A stretch of 32,074 nt of DNA from CAWBRT01 sp050015355 (lineage in GTDB: Bacteria; Acidobacteriota; Terriglobia; Terriglobales; Acidobacteriaceae): contig JBEKBO010000042.1 in the NCBI GenBank assembly GCA_050015355.1, positions 1 through 32,074 of the forward strand, in the 5' to 3' direction. The notes below the pieces were generated by a model. That model was not told the DNA's origin and made no database searches. It saw nothing but the letters and a program-made list of their open reading frames with translations. Position numbers and translations under genes: made by a program. Below, piece by piece: positions 1 to 7,491 of the stretch; positions within the stretch are counted from its first letter, which is position 1; each line of letters begins with the position of its first letter.

Positions 1-425
1 GAAAGCTCGGCGTTCGACAGTTCGATGATGCGTGCTTTGCTGGCGGAAACCAGCACGAAACTCAAGGCGGCGCTGTTGCCGCCGGCGAAGTTCAATGTCG
101 CCTGTCCACGGCCATCGGTGCCGACCGAATACGTTCCGCTGGAAATGGCAGCCTGCTGTTGGAGCCCGTAAACAGAATCATTCACATCTTGCTGGCCCGA
201 GGTGATATTGCCGTTACCATCGGCCGTGAATACGCCGACCGCGGCAAAAGCCTCTCCGCTAGGGCCGATTCCATGCAGGCTGAAAACATAACTGCCGCTC
301 AAACTTGCGTTGCTGTATCCCGCATTATTCGGAGGGGGCGGTGCTATCGGGGAACTGCTGCTGCCGCCGCATGCGACCAGGGTTGTCAGAAGAAGAGCTA
401 GACACGATGTCCAAATGGCTTTCAT
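1..425 (-). CDS. Secreted lipoprotein, 3' end cut by window edge
   Basis: This frame is open from an ATG at 425 down to base 1, about 141 codons, and continues outside the window. The N-terminus is a lipoprotein signal peptide: a basic start (MKAIW), a hydrophobic stretch (residues 9-18) and a lipobox LVAC with Cys19 as the probable lipidation site, followed by GGSSSS and a proline-rich linker. The mature part contains GSYVFSLHG, then AVGVFTADGNGNITSGQQDV, a composition I associate with acidobacterial surface lipoproteins of unknown function. A purine-rich GGAGTTGAGGA lies just upstream of the ATG. It probably sits in the periplasm or on the cell surface. Function unknown; the C-terminal domain is not visible. 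Confidence 0.8.
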   Translation of the reverse strand, partial: MKAIWTSCLALLLTTLVACGGSSSSPIAPPPPNNAGYSNASLSGSYVFSLHGIGPSGEAFAAVGVFTADGNGNITSGQQDVNDSVYGLQQQAAISSGTYSVGTDGRGQATLNFAGGNSAALSFVLVSASKARIIELSNAEL

Positions 426-449
426 ACTGTCCTCAACTCCCGCACCAGA

Positions 450-473
450 GCGGTTTCAGAGTAGGTGTATCCC
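450..473. repeat. 24-bp element upstream of lipoprotein (copy 1)
   Basis: The core TTTCAGAGTAGGTGTATCCC is matched by TTTCAGAGTTGGTGTATCCC at 23815-23834, upstream of metG: one difference in 20. In both places it lies in the same orientation, 25-28 bases before the start codon of a minus-strand gene. That position suits a promoter-overlapping regulatory element or a small mobile repeat. Confidence 0.5.
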
Positions 474-571
474 GGAGCCGGGCTCAATCGATATATTCTT
501 CGCCGAAACCGGTTCAGGGCGGGCATCCCGAGTTCTGAACCGCAAACGGCTTCAGGTTTCCACAGCTCAGC

Positions 572-1183
572 GTGACATTGTTAACCTATGTTGGGCGGGA
601 AAGTTGCGGTCCCGAATACAAATTGAGCGATTTTGTTCCATTTCCGGCGCCACGGCAGCCCCATGAGTTATGCCTGATCGGGCTCCGTCTGGACCCGACC
701 ACCGAAGGTCCGCAATTGTTCGCCCTGATCGAGCAGAGTGAAGCCGGAAGCCGGACGATCATGGCGAACGGCCGGATACTGCTCTTCTCAAGTCCGGCTC
801 TCGCTGCCCGCGCGCTTCAACTGGCCGACAAGGCAATCGCCGGCGGCCCGCAGGGAACAGTCGCCACCTCTCTACCGATACCGAAACAGATGGACGTTTT
901 GTGTGACATGGCGCAGAGTCTGTTTCTGGTCAACTCGCAGACGGACGACTCCGACGGTGTGCTGCTCGATTGCATCGCCTGCCTCGACGACCTGCTGCGC
1001 GCCACCGAACTGAACGTCCCGGCGAACTATATCGCCGTTCTCAATACGCTCGCCGAGAGACTGGAACGCAATTCCGAGTTTGGCGGCTTTCTGGCGGAGC
1101 AGGGAATCGATCGCGAGACGGTGGAAGACGCGATCATGTGGTGCATCGGGGCCATAGCGGTGAAGAGCACCTGGATTGGGTGA
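572..1183 (+). CDS. Hypothetical protein, 203 aa
   Basis: An open frame of 203 codons begins with GTG at 572 and ends at 1183, 35 bp before the converging glgC stop. I do not recognise the family. The product looks soluble and globular, with no signal peptide or membrane segment, and it is acidic and leucine/alanine-rich. The C-terminal half (about residues 105-203) is predicted to be mostly helical, with DGVLLDCIACLDDLLRATEL and NYIAVLNTLAERLERN as likely helices. The ribosome-binding site before the GTG is weak, so the true start could be a later codon. The lack of frameshifts, the sensible amino-acid composition and the placement between genes support a real gene. Confidence 0.6.
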   Translation: MTLLTYVGRESCGPEYKLSDFVPFPAPRQPHELCLIGLRLDPTTEGPQLFALIEQSEAGSRTIMANGRILLFSSPALAARALQLADKAIAGGPQGTVATSLPIPKQMDVLCDMAQSLFLVNSQTDDSDGVLLDCIACLDDLLRATELNVPANYIAVLNTLAERLERNSEFGGFLAEQGIDRETVEDAIMWCIGAIAVKSTWIG

Positions 1184-1218
1184 CCGGCGTGGCGAGATGG
1201 CACAAGGGCGAGCCGATT

Positions 1219-2469
1219 TCACTCCGAGGTGAAGTAGTCCACCGTAACCGGGCTCTCGAACAACGAGTAATCGCGCGTTACCACGGTAATTCCGCTTTCG
1301 GTAACGAAGTACTTCTGGCGGTCGGATTCAGTGTCGTAGCCGATCACCGTACCCTCCGGGATGTGCACGTCGCGGTCGATGATGGCGCGGCGAATGCGGC
1401 AGTGACGGCCGATATCGACGTGAGAGAAAACGATGCTGGATTCGACTTCGGCATAGGAGTTTACGCGCACATTGGGCGAGAGCACGCTGTTGCGCACAAA
1501 CCCGCCACTGACGATGCAGCCGCTCGACACCAGCGAATCCAAGGCGGTTCCGGTGCGGCCGGGTTCGGCGAATACGAACTTCGCCGGCGGGTACTGCCGC
1601 TGACGCGTGCGAATCGGCCAGTGCTCGTCGTATAAGTTGAACACGGGCGAGACCGACGCAACATCCATATTCGCATCGTAATAGGCCTCAAGCGTGCCCA
1701 CATCGCGCCAGTAGAGAGCTTCCTTGCGGTTCTCATCGATGAAGTTGAAGGAACAGACACGGTAGTCGCCAGCCATTCTGGGGAGAATGTTGTGGCCAAA
1801 ATCGTGCTGCGAATCGGGATCTTCCGCGTCTTTGAGCAACACCGGAATCAGCACATCGGTATTGAACAGGTAGACGCCCATCGAGGCCGAAACCATCTCC
1901 GGGTTGTAGGGCGACCTGAGGTTGGTGGTGAGCGGCTTTTCTTCGAATCCCACCACTCTTCCCGCGCTGTCGATATCGACCACGCCGAAGTTCCTGGTTT
2001 CGGCCGGATCGACAAGAATTGTGGCAATCGTGACATCGGCCCCTGAGTCCTCATGCTGTTGCAGCATCCGGCGGTAGTTCATTTTGTAGATGTGGTCGCC
2101 GGAGAGTATCAGGACGCGCTTGGGTTCCTCGGCCCCAATGGAGTAGATGTTCTGGTAGACGGCGTCGGCCGTGCCCATGTACCAGTTCTCGCTGACGCGC
2201 TTCATCGGCGGGAGAATCTCGATGAATTCGCCGAGCGGGTCGGCCACGATGTTCCAACCCTCGCGAATGTGCCGGTTCAGCGACAAAGCCTTGTACTGAG
2301 TGAGAATGTAGACGCGCCGCAGATCGGAATTGATGCAATTCGACAGGGTAATGTCGATGATGCGGTAGATTCCGCCAAAAGTCACCGCAGGTTTAGCGCG
2401 GTCGCGAGTGAGCGGATACAGACGCTCGCCTGCACCGCCGGCCAGCAGAACTCCAAGAGTGTCTTTCAT
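1219..2469 (-). CDS. glgC: Glucose-1-phosphate adenylyltransferase (ADP-glucose pyrophosphorylase)
   Basis: GlgC makes ADP-glucose from ATP and glucose-1-phosphate, the committed step of bacterial glycogen synthesis in the cytoplasm. The 416-aa length is typical. The nucleotidyltransferase signature LAGGAGERLYPLTRDRAKPA is at residues 9-28, followed by GGIYRIIDITLSNCINSDLR, the metal/sugar-phosphate region SGDHIYKMNY and the substrate loop GFEEKP. The C-terminal third has the left-handed beta-helix hexapeptide pattern (SGCIVSGGFVRNSVLSPNVR) that carries allosteric control in the family. The start is ATG at 2469, preceded by GGAACAGAG. No other glycogen gene is visible nearby, so it appears to be transcribed alone. 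Confidence 0.96.
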   Translation of the reverse strand: MKDTLGVLLAGGAGERLYPLTRDRAKPAVTFGGIYRIIDITLSNCINSDLRRVYILTQYKALSLNRHIREGWNIVADPLGEFIEILPPMKRVSENWYMGTADAVYQNIYSIGAEEPKRVLILSGDHIYKMNYRRMLQQHEDSGADVTIATILVDPAETRNFGVVDIDSAGRVVGFEEKPLTTNLRSPYNPEMVSASMGVYLFNTDVLIPVLLKDAEDPDSQHDFGHNILPRMAGDYRVCSFNFIDENRKEALYWRDVGTLEAYYDANMDVASVSPVFNLYDEHWPIRTRQRQYPPAKFVFAEPGRTGTALDSLVSSGCIVSGGFVRNSVLSPNVRVNSYAEVESSIVFSHVDIGRHCRIRRAIIDRDVHIPEGTVIGYDTESDRQKYFVTESGITVVTRDYSLFESPVTVDYFTSE

Positions 2470-2602
2470 CTCTGTTCCTACCCGTAGTTTCGTGCCAGGT
2501 GCGACGACGCTTGCAGCTTTCCCTCGGCGCCTTCAGTCGGTGACTTTCAGACGCGTTGGGCACACTTTGGACTAAGAATCCTATCACAGCAGGCGAGATA
2601 GA

Positions 2603-2620
2603 GCCGCCTTTCCCGGCGGC
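2603..2620. terminator. GC hairpin after small gene 2625-2918
   Basis: GCCGCC and GGCGGC form a perfect 6-bp stem around a TTTCCC loop. It lies 5 bp past the stop of the minus-strand gene at 2625. No U-tract follows on the minus strand, so efficient intrinsic termination is uncertain. Confidence 0.35.
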
Positions 2621-2624
2621 CGGC

Positions 2625-2918
2625 TCAGGCAGATTTGTCGGTACGATCGATGCTGATGCGCAACGACTTGAGAAACTTCATATCTTGAGGGCTGACTTTG
2701 AAATCAGGGTCCGATTTCTTGAAATTCACCAGCGAAGACTGTTTCGTCTCCTCTTCTTCGCGCTTGTTGAACCCGATGGTGGCTTCCAGCACGAGAAACA
2801 CATCGTAACCGCCGGATTTAATCTTGGCGATCACTTCCGCGATCTGCTCCGAGTCTGAGATTGACTCATTGATCGCCTGGCCGAGCTCCTTCATCAGTTT
2901 TTGTAGGCGCTGCTCCAC
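2625..2918 (-). CDS. Small conserved-looking hypothetical protein, 97 aa
   Basis: A 97-codon frame with a GTG start at 2918 (MEQRLQKLMKELGQAINES). The N-terminal 35 residues are heptad-like and probably helical. A short hydrophobic strand, GYDVFLVLEATIGF, follows, then a charged segment (NKREEEETKQSS) and a C-terminal stretch containing FLKSLRISID. No signal peptide or transmembrane segment is present. A GGGGA-type purine run precedes the start. I do not recognise a named family. The gene lies about 155 bp upstream of glgC on the same strand, so it might share a transcript with glgC. Confidence 0.65.
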   Translation of the reverse strand: MEQRLQKLMKELGQAINESISDSEQIAEVIAKIKSGGYDVFLVLEATIGFNKREEEETKQSSLVNFKKSDPDFKVSPQDMKFLKSLRISIDRTDKSA

Positions 2919-3131
2919 TTTGAAATCCCCGATCTGGAGTCAATTTTGATGGCCGTACCCGGAAGGCGGGCTAGTTGCTCCCGAAACCGCCGGCGTACCG
3001 CGGATCTCAAGCTCTGCGTACTGCATGCCACGATTGTATTGGATGCGACGGCCGGTATGGAAGTTTTAGAGCTTTTTCAAAACCATGTTTGCCGGGCCGC
3101 TGGTGCAATTCCGGAGTTGGCGCATGCCTGG

Positions 3132-3189
3132 CCCAGCAAACGCCCCGGCTGCTTTTCGGGATACAGCTTTCGCGAAACTGGTCTAGAAT
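3132..3189. repeat. Degenerate intergenic repeat (copy A)
   Basis: This stretch contains CCCAGCAAACGCCCCGGCT, then CTTTTCGGGATACAGCTTTC and GCGAAACTGGTCTAGAAT. It matches 23864-23945 in order (CCCAGCAAACGCC; CCCGGCTCTTTTCCGGGACA; CCGCGAATCCGGTTC) but lacks the hairpin arm found there, as if that arm had been deleted. The right end merges with a possible -10 box. Confidence 0.4.
3184..3189 (+). promoter_or_regulatory. Possible -10 box TAGAAT, leaderless start
   Basis: TAGAAT ends 6 bp before the GTG at 3196. Normal spacing would put the transcription start at or next to the start codon, and no Shine-Dalgarno sequence is visible. I see no convincing -35 box. Confidence 0.3.
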
Positions 3190-3195
3190 CGCTAT

Positions 3196-3561
3196 GTGAG
3201 TGGTCTCCCTAATCCTCTGCGGGCCAAGCCTTCATCGGCAGGCTCGGTCGGCAGCATGCTGGGCAAAGTGGCCAGGTCTTTCCAAAAAGGGCAAAAGGGC
3301 TGGCGGATTTTTCAGGGCGTTTCGGCGGGAATCGGTAGTTTTCTCCAGACGCTTCGACGGGTCGGCAAGATTCTTTGGCTGGAGATCACCGGATTCTTGT
3401 TCCTTTGGCTGGCTTTGGTCGGCGGCATCGCTTGCTGGCGCGAGTATCATGCCTACGCGGCGGGCAAGATCGGACCCGGGCGTGCTGCGGTTGCCGGCCT
3501 TTTCGCTTTTTTGTTCGCCTACTTCGGCGTGAGTTCGTTTTGGAGCGCTCGCAAGAACTAG
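3196..3561 (+). CDS. Small two-helix membrane protein, unknown function
   Basis: A 121-codon frame from GTG at 3196. The first 60 residues are basic and Gly/Ser-rich (LGKVARSFQKGQKGWRIFQG). Two hydrophobic segments follow: about residues 61-80 (ITGFLFLWLALVGGIACW) and about 97-113 (AAVAGLFAFLFAYFGVSSFW), with a short loop and a basic C-terminus (SARKN). The pattern is an inner-membrane hairpin with a cytoplasmic basic N-terminal tail. I do not recognise the family. The next gene, for a LOG protein, starts 105 bp downstream on the same strand. Confidence 0.65.
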   Translation: MSGLPNPLRAKPSSAGSVGSMLGKVARSFQKGQKGWRIFQGVSAGIGSFLQTLRRVGKILWLEITGFLFLWLALVGGIACWREYHAYAAGKIGPGRAAVAGLFAFLFAYFGVSSFWSARKN

Positions 3562-3615
3562 GGCCATTGTCCGCCCGCGCTCAGGGTGACAACTCGGACT
3601 TATAGCGCAAATTCA

Positions 3616-3641
3616 TGGACACAATAGCCCTGGCGTGTCCA
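3616..3641. terminator. 7-bp-stem hairpin between small membrane gene and LOG gene
   Basis: TGGACAC and GTGTCCA pair perfectly around a 12-base loop, 26 bp upstream of the next ATG. It could be a weak terminator or a 5' leader structure. No U-tract follows. Confidence 0.3.
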
Positions 3642-3666
3642 ACCAGCATAATTTCCGGGAGTTTGG

Positions 3667-4257
3667 ATGAACTCTTTCCAGAGGATTTGCGTCTTTTGCG
3701 GCTCCAGTGCAGGCTTTACCGGCACATACCGGGCGGCGGCCATGGAACTTGGACGGTTTCTGACCGAGCAGGGTCTGGGCTTGGTTTACGGCGGGGGGCG
3801 AATTGGACTGATGGGAGTGGTCGCCGACGCTGTCCTGGCGCATGGCGGTCAGGTAATCGGGGTCATCCCGCAACCGATGGTCGCGCGCGAGATCTGGCAT
3901 TCCGGCCTCACGGAATTGCGCATCGTTCCCTCCATGCACGCCCGCAAATCCCTGATGGCAGAGCTGGCGGACGCATTCATTGCCCTTCCCGGCGGATTTG
4001 GCACGTTTGAGGAATTCTGCGAAATGATCACCTGGAGCCAGCTCGGGATACATCGCAAGCCCTGCGGGCTGCTCAATGTGGCCGGATACTACGACCCGCT
4101 GCTGGAGTTGTTCGACCACGCGGTGGCCGAGGGATTTCTCAAGCGCGAAAACCGCGAACTGGTGCTGGCCTCGCCTAGCTGCCAGGAGCTGCTGGAAAAA
4201 ATGCAGGCATTCGAGCCCGTGCTGGTTCGCAAGTGGATTGCGGCGTCGGAGACTTGA
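3667..4257 (+). CDS. LOG-family nucleotide 5'-monophosphate phosphoribohydrolase
   Basis: LOG/TIGR00730 proteins hydrolyse the N-glycosidic bond of nucleoside monophosphates. In plants and some bacteria this releases cytokinin bases; in most bacteria the substrate is an ordinary or modified nucleotide. The 196-aa length is typical. The family marks are ICVFCGSS at residues 7-14, GGGRIGLMG at 42-50, the MHARK segment at 90-94 and the diagnostic PGGFGTFEE at 108-116, which carries the catalytic Glu and phosphate-binding loop. The ATG at 3667 follows a GGGAG ribosome-binding site at good spacing. The following gene converges on it. Confidence 0.9.
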   Translation: MNSFQRICVFCGSSAGFTGTYRAAAMELGRFLTEQGLGLVYGGGRIGLMGVVADAVLAHGGQVIGVIPQPMVAREIWHSGLTELRIVPSMHARKSLMAELADAFIALPGGFGTFEEFCEMITWSQLGIHRKPCGLLNVAGYYDPLLELFDHAVAEGFLKRENRELVLASPSCQELLEKMQAFEPVLVRKWIAASET

Positions 4258-4328
4258 AGCACAGACCGGGACGGCGGGGCCCGGCACGCGCCGCGAACGC
4301 CTGCCTTCCGCCCTGGTTGTAGACCGGT

Positions 4329-5795
4329 TCAGGGCGTGGACTGCGGTGGCTTGCGAGCGTGAGTAGCCTGCTCAAACCCGTAGGCAATTCTCAGTAGCCG
4401 GGGCTCGCTCCATGGCTGTCCCAGGAATTCGATCCCTACCGGAACGCCAACCGGGGCGCTCGCGGTCGGCGTCGAGAAACCGGCGGGAACCGTAATCGCC
4501 GGGAACCCCGCCAAGGACGCCAGGATTCCGTTGCGGTCCACCTGGTTCATATCGCCAATCATCACCGGCAGCCGCTTCTGGTGGGGATACACGAGAGCGG
4601 CCACGTTGTTCTTCGCCATGAAGTTTGCCAACAGAATTCTCAGGTCGTGGATCTTTAACCGCCGGTCTTTGTAGTCCGCTTCGTTCAGTCCATTGTCATA
4701 AGCTTGCGCCGAGGTCAGGAACTTTTCCAGGGAAGCCTTGTGATAGTTTCCCGAGGCCAGAATGTCTGCCAGCGAATGAACGGGAACGTTGGCTCCGCCG
4801 GCTTTCAGATAGCCGTTGAGTTGCGCCTTGTACTCGTACTTCTGGACGTCGAGGTTGACCAGGAGTTTGGCGGTATCGAACGCGGCTTCCTGCACATCGA
4901 CGACGACGGCACCCTGCTTCTTGAGTGCCTCAATCGCGCAGGCCATCACGCGATTCACTTCTTCGTAGTCCGGGCCGCTGCCGAACAGCGTGCGCAAGAC
5001 CCCGATGCGAGCGCCTTTCAAACCACCGCTGTCCAGGTAAGCGGTATAGGTCTTGGGAATCTTGCGGAGGCTGAAGGCGGTCACCGGATCGGCGGGATCA
5101 TAGCCGGCCATGGCGTCGAGCATCACCGCCGCATCGGCAACCGTTCGCGCCATCGGGCCAGCGGCATCCTGCGTGAAAGACACCGGGATGATGCCGGTGC
5201 GGCTGACCAGGCCGAGCGTGGGCCGCAACCCGACCAGGCTGTTGGCGGATGCAGGCGACCTGTTCGAGTTCATCGTATCGGTGCCGGTGCCGGCGGTTGC
5301 GAAGTTGGCAGCCAGAGCAGCTCCGGTGCCTCCCGAGGAACCGCCCGGAGTGCGCGACAGCTCATAGGGATTCTTCGTTTGCCCGCCCAGCGAACTGACG
5401 GTTATCCCGGCCAGGGCCAGCTCGTGCAAATTCGTCTTTCCCAGGATCAAGGCCCCGTTTGCCCGTAAGCGCGCAACAGTAAAGGCATCTTTGGAAGGCT
5501 GCGCACCTTGCAAGGCGAGCGAGGCTCCGGTGGTCGGCATGTCGGCGGTGTCGTAGTTATCCTTCAGCACCACCGGAATGCATTGCAGCGGCTTGAGCTT
5601 GCCGGTGCGATGAAACTCTTTGTCCATGGCATCGGCCTCGCCGAGCGCCTTCGGATTTACATACAGCATCGCATTCAGGGAGGGACCCTGCTTGTCATAG
5701 GCCTGAATGCGATCCAAGCACTGCTGAACCAGGCTGCGGCAGGTCAGCTTGCCGCTTTCGATGGCACGATGAATATCGCTGATAGAAGTTTCCAT
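4329..5795 (-). CDS. Amidase-signature family amidase
   Basis: Amidase-signature enzymes hydrolyse C-N amide bonds with a Ser-cisSer-Lys triad. From the ATG at 5795 the protein has 488 residues. The general-base Lys lies in PVVLKDNYDT (about residue 78), the cis-Ser in the glycine-rich loop SRTPGGSSGGTGAALAANFA (about 153), and the nucleophile Ser in GTDTMNSNRSPAS (about 177). The spacing of 24 between the two serines is canonical. The loop reads DTMNS instead of the common DTGGS. An upstream in-frame TTG at 5828 would add 11 residues (RTPYRVRHPPM); I prefer the ATG because METSISDIHRAIESGKLT matches the normal first helix. No signal peptide is visible, and the substrate cannot be assigned. 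Nothing suggests GatCAB, as no gatB or gatC is nearby. Confidence 0.9.
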   Translation of the reverse strand: METSISDIHRAIESGKLTCRSLVQQCLDRIQAYDKQGPSLNAMLYVNPKALGEADAMDKEFHRTGKLKPLQCIPVVLKDNYDTADMPTTGASLALQGAQPSKDAFTVARLRANGALILGKTNLHELALAGITVSSLGGQTKNPYELSRTPGGSSGGTGAALAANFATAGTGTDTMNSNRSPASANSLVGLRPTLGLVSRTGIIPVSFTQDAAGPMARTVADAAVMLDAMAGYDPADPVTAFSLRKIPKTYTAYLDSGGLKGARIGVLRTLFGSGPDYEEVNRVMACAIEALKKQGAVVVDVQEAAFDTAKLLVNLDVQKYEYKAQLNGYLKAGGANVPVHSLADILASGNYHKASLEKFLTSAQAYDNGLNEADYKDRRLKIHDLRILLANFMAKNNVAALVYPHQKRLPVMIGDMNQVDRNGILASLAGFPAITVPAGFSTPTASAPVGVPVGIEFLGQPWSEPRLLRIAYGFEQATHARKPPQSTP

Positions 5796-5946
5796 AGGCG
5801 GGTGGCGAACACGATAAGGAGTTCTCAAATCATTGTCAAGAGAAAGGCGGATTCGGTGGTCAGTTAATGGATGGCCGACGATACAGGTTTTCTCGCATCG
5901 TTCTGTTAGTTTATACTCCTTCCTCGCTTGATCGTTGCGCCGGCAC

Positions 5947-6855
5947 TCAAGATTTCATCCTTTGCGGAACGGCACCCGACGCGGAGCCGCAGTACCCGTA
6001 AGCGGGGCCAGCAACGCGCGTATCGAACCGCAGTTGGTCGACGTGGAAGAGGAAGATCGGCGCACCCGGGAACTGGCCATCAGCCCTCGGACTGAACTCA
6101 TCTCCCGGAACGTCGATCCAGAGATCGTCGTAGGAAACGAGCCGCTCCGGGTGCGTGAGGAGCATGGAGCCCACCGCGACCGACCCGAAACCGAATTCGG
6201 GGTACGTCATCACTTCGCGTGTCCGGTGAACTGAGCGGCCGCGATGCCGTATGCCGAACTGTCCGGGAACGATCAGAATCGCGCCCTTCTGGTCCGCCAT
6301 TGTGAGATCCATGGCGTGCGCCGTGCGAGCATTCATCCGAAATCGATTCGGCGTAATCTCTTCCTCGCGGTAGTTGTAGAAATTCCGTGATGCAGCGATC
6401 TTCGCGAGGACGAGTTTCACGGCTTCGCAGTAACGCGCAGCCGGATCCTTGATGTCCTTGAAGAAACGAGTGGCGAGAGCATCGACTGTTGGGATGGCGA
6501 ACCATCCTTCGGCCCAGTCCGGCAGCGTGAGCTTCGAAAGCACCTTCTCAACGAAATCCGAGGTGTCGCCGAGCGAGAGTCCGAAAATCTTCGCCAAGCC
6601 GTCAAGCTGCTCGCCGATGGGCTTTGCTGCATGGCTGGCTGGGTAGACGTAGGTCGACTGGATCTGCTCGTTGTCGAATTGGTCAAGGAACGAGCACTCA
6701 TCGATGAGCTTCACGATGCTCGACCAGATACCGGGATTTTCATTGAGCTTCTTCGCTTGGCCATCGGTCAACTTGGCCTTGTTGTACTTCGCCTCAAAGA
6801 GGCTAAGCGCGCTCACGTCTTTCGGCTCTCTGGACTTGATCAATGTTTGTGACAT
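5947..6855 (-). CDS. Hypothetical protein, 302 aa, unrecognised
   Basis: A single uninterrupted frame of 302 codons from ATG at 6855, with a GGAAGTGA purine run upstream. The product looks soluble, with no signal peptide or membrane helix. The N-terminal half is helical and charged. The C-terminal half is rich in short strands and glycine (EFGFGSVAVGSMLLTHPERL, VSYDDLWIDVPGDEF, GAPIFLFHVDQLRFDTR). I do not recognise a family and do not assign a function. It stands alone: the amidase start lies 151 bp beyond its stop on the same strand, and a long gene-free gap lies upstream. That isolation is compatible with an accessory or acquired gene. Confidence 0.7.
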   Translation of the reverse strand: MSQTLIKSREPKDVSALSLFEAKYNKAKLTDGQAKKLNENPGIWSSIVKLIDECSFLDQFDNEQIQSTYVYPASHAAKPIGEQLDGLAKIFGLSLGDTSDFVEKVLSKLTLPDWAEGWFAIPTVDALATRFFKDIKDPAARYCEAVKLVLAKIAASRNFYNYREEEITPNRFRMNARTAHAMDLTMADQKGAILIVPGQFGIRHRGRSVHRTREVMTYPEFGFGSVAVGSMLLTHPERLVSYDDLWIDVPGDEFSPRADGQFPGAPIFLFHVDQLRFDTRVAGPAYGYCGSASGAVPQRMKS

Positions 6856-7274
6856 CGGGGATTTTCACTTCCTGGAATCTCAATACTGAGAGGTCTAAAC
6901 AGGAATCCTTTTTGTTTAGCTCTGAATCGCTCGAATTGTACTGCTGGTGAGTAGTTTTGCAAGCCAAAGTTGCATCTGCGAACGAAGAGCGAAGCGATGC
7001 CCTGTCACGGGCTGCGCGGGCTAAGTCGGTCCCTCAACCCCAAGTGAATCCGCCGACACGAGCCCGAAGTCTGGTTCTGGGAACTCAGCCGTGGTCAGTT
7101 GATGAGTAACGGCCAAACCGGAAACGGACCCACCACTACGGATTCAACGTTCTTCCTTTTCAGCGACAAACCATGATACGTTGAGTCATTCGGATTGACA
7201 GCCTGAAACTACTCTCTTTGTTAAGCTCCGGGGTTACACCGTTTGTGTTTTGAGATATTGTTGAACCTAGGGAA
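6856..7274. other. Gene-free gap upstream of the CoA-ligase operon
   Basis: This 419-bp stretch has no convincing coding frame, tRNA or terminator. Its composition is visibly less GC-rich than its neighbours. A TTGACA at 7195-7200 with a poor TTGTTA 17 bp downstream could be a plus-strand promoter. The gap separates divergently transcribed genes, so promoters for both are expected here. Confidence 0.45.
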
Positions 7275-7364
7275 TGTCATGGCGACCGGAGCGAAGCGGA
7301 GCGGAGCCACCCTTTGTTTGCGGCAGCAGGAACAAAAGGTGGCTCGACTTCGCTCGCCATGACA
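7275..7364. repeat. 90-bp palindromic repeat, GTCATGGCGA family (copy 1)
   Basis: The element is bounded by TGTCATGGCG and CGCCATGACA. Nested inside are the arms GAGCCACC..TTTGTTTGC and GAACAAAAGGTGGCTC, so it can fold into a long cruciform or RNA hairpin. The reverse complement recurs at 21509-21670. It resembles the widespread GTCATTGCGAGCG-type bacterial palindromes in design. It lies about 128 bp before the CoA-ligase start and may be in its leader. Confidence 0.8.
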
Positions 7365-7491
7365 GTCCGAATATGTCGGGATATACCTGCTGGGAACCGG
7401 CCTGGCATCGGGAGCTTCCGGAAGCGTGCTTGGTGGAGTGATCGCGCCGAGGGTTGTTTTCCAGACTCGCGTTGGGGTGATAAAACACGGT

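Noticed and set aside
7426..7491. 22-residue N-terminal extension of the CoA ligase
   Set aside because: MTSIANAVGSIYHP at 7492 is where family members begin and the extension has no similarity; it lies in the leader next to the palindrome.
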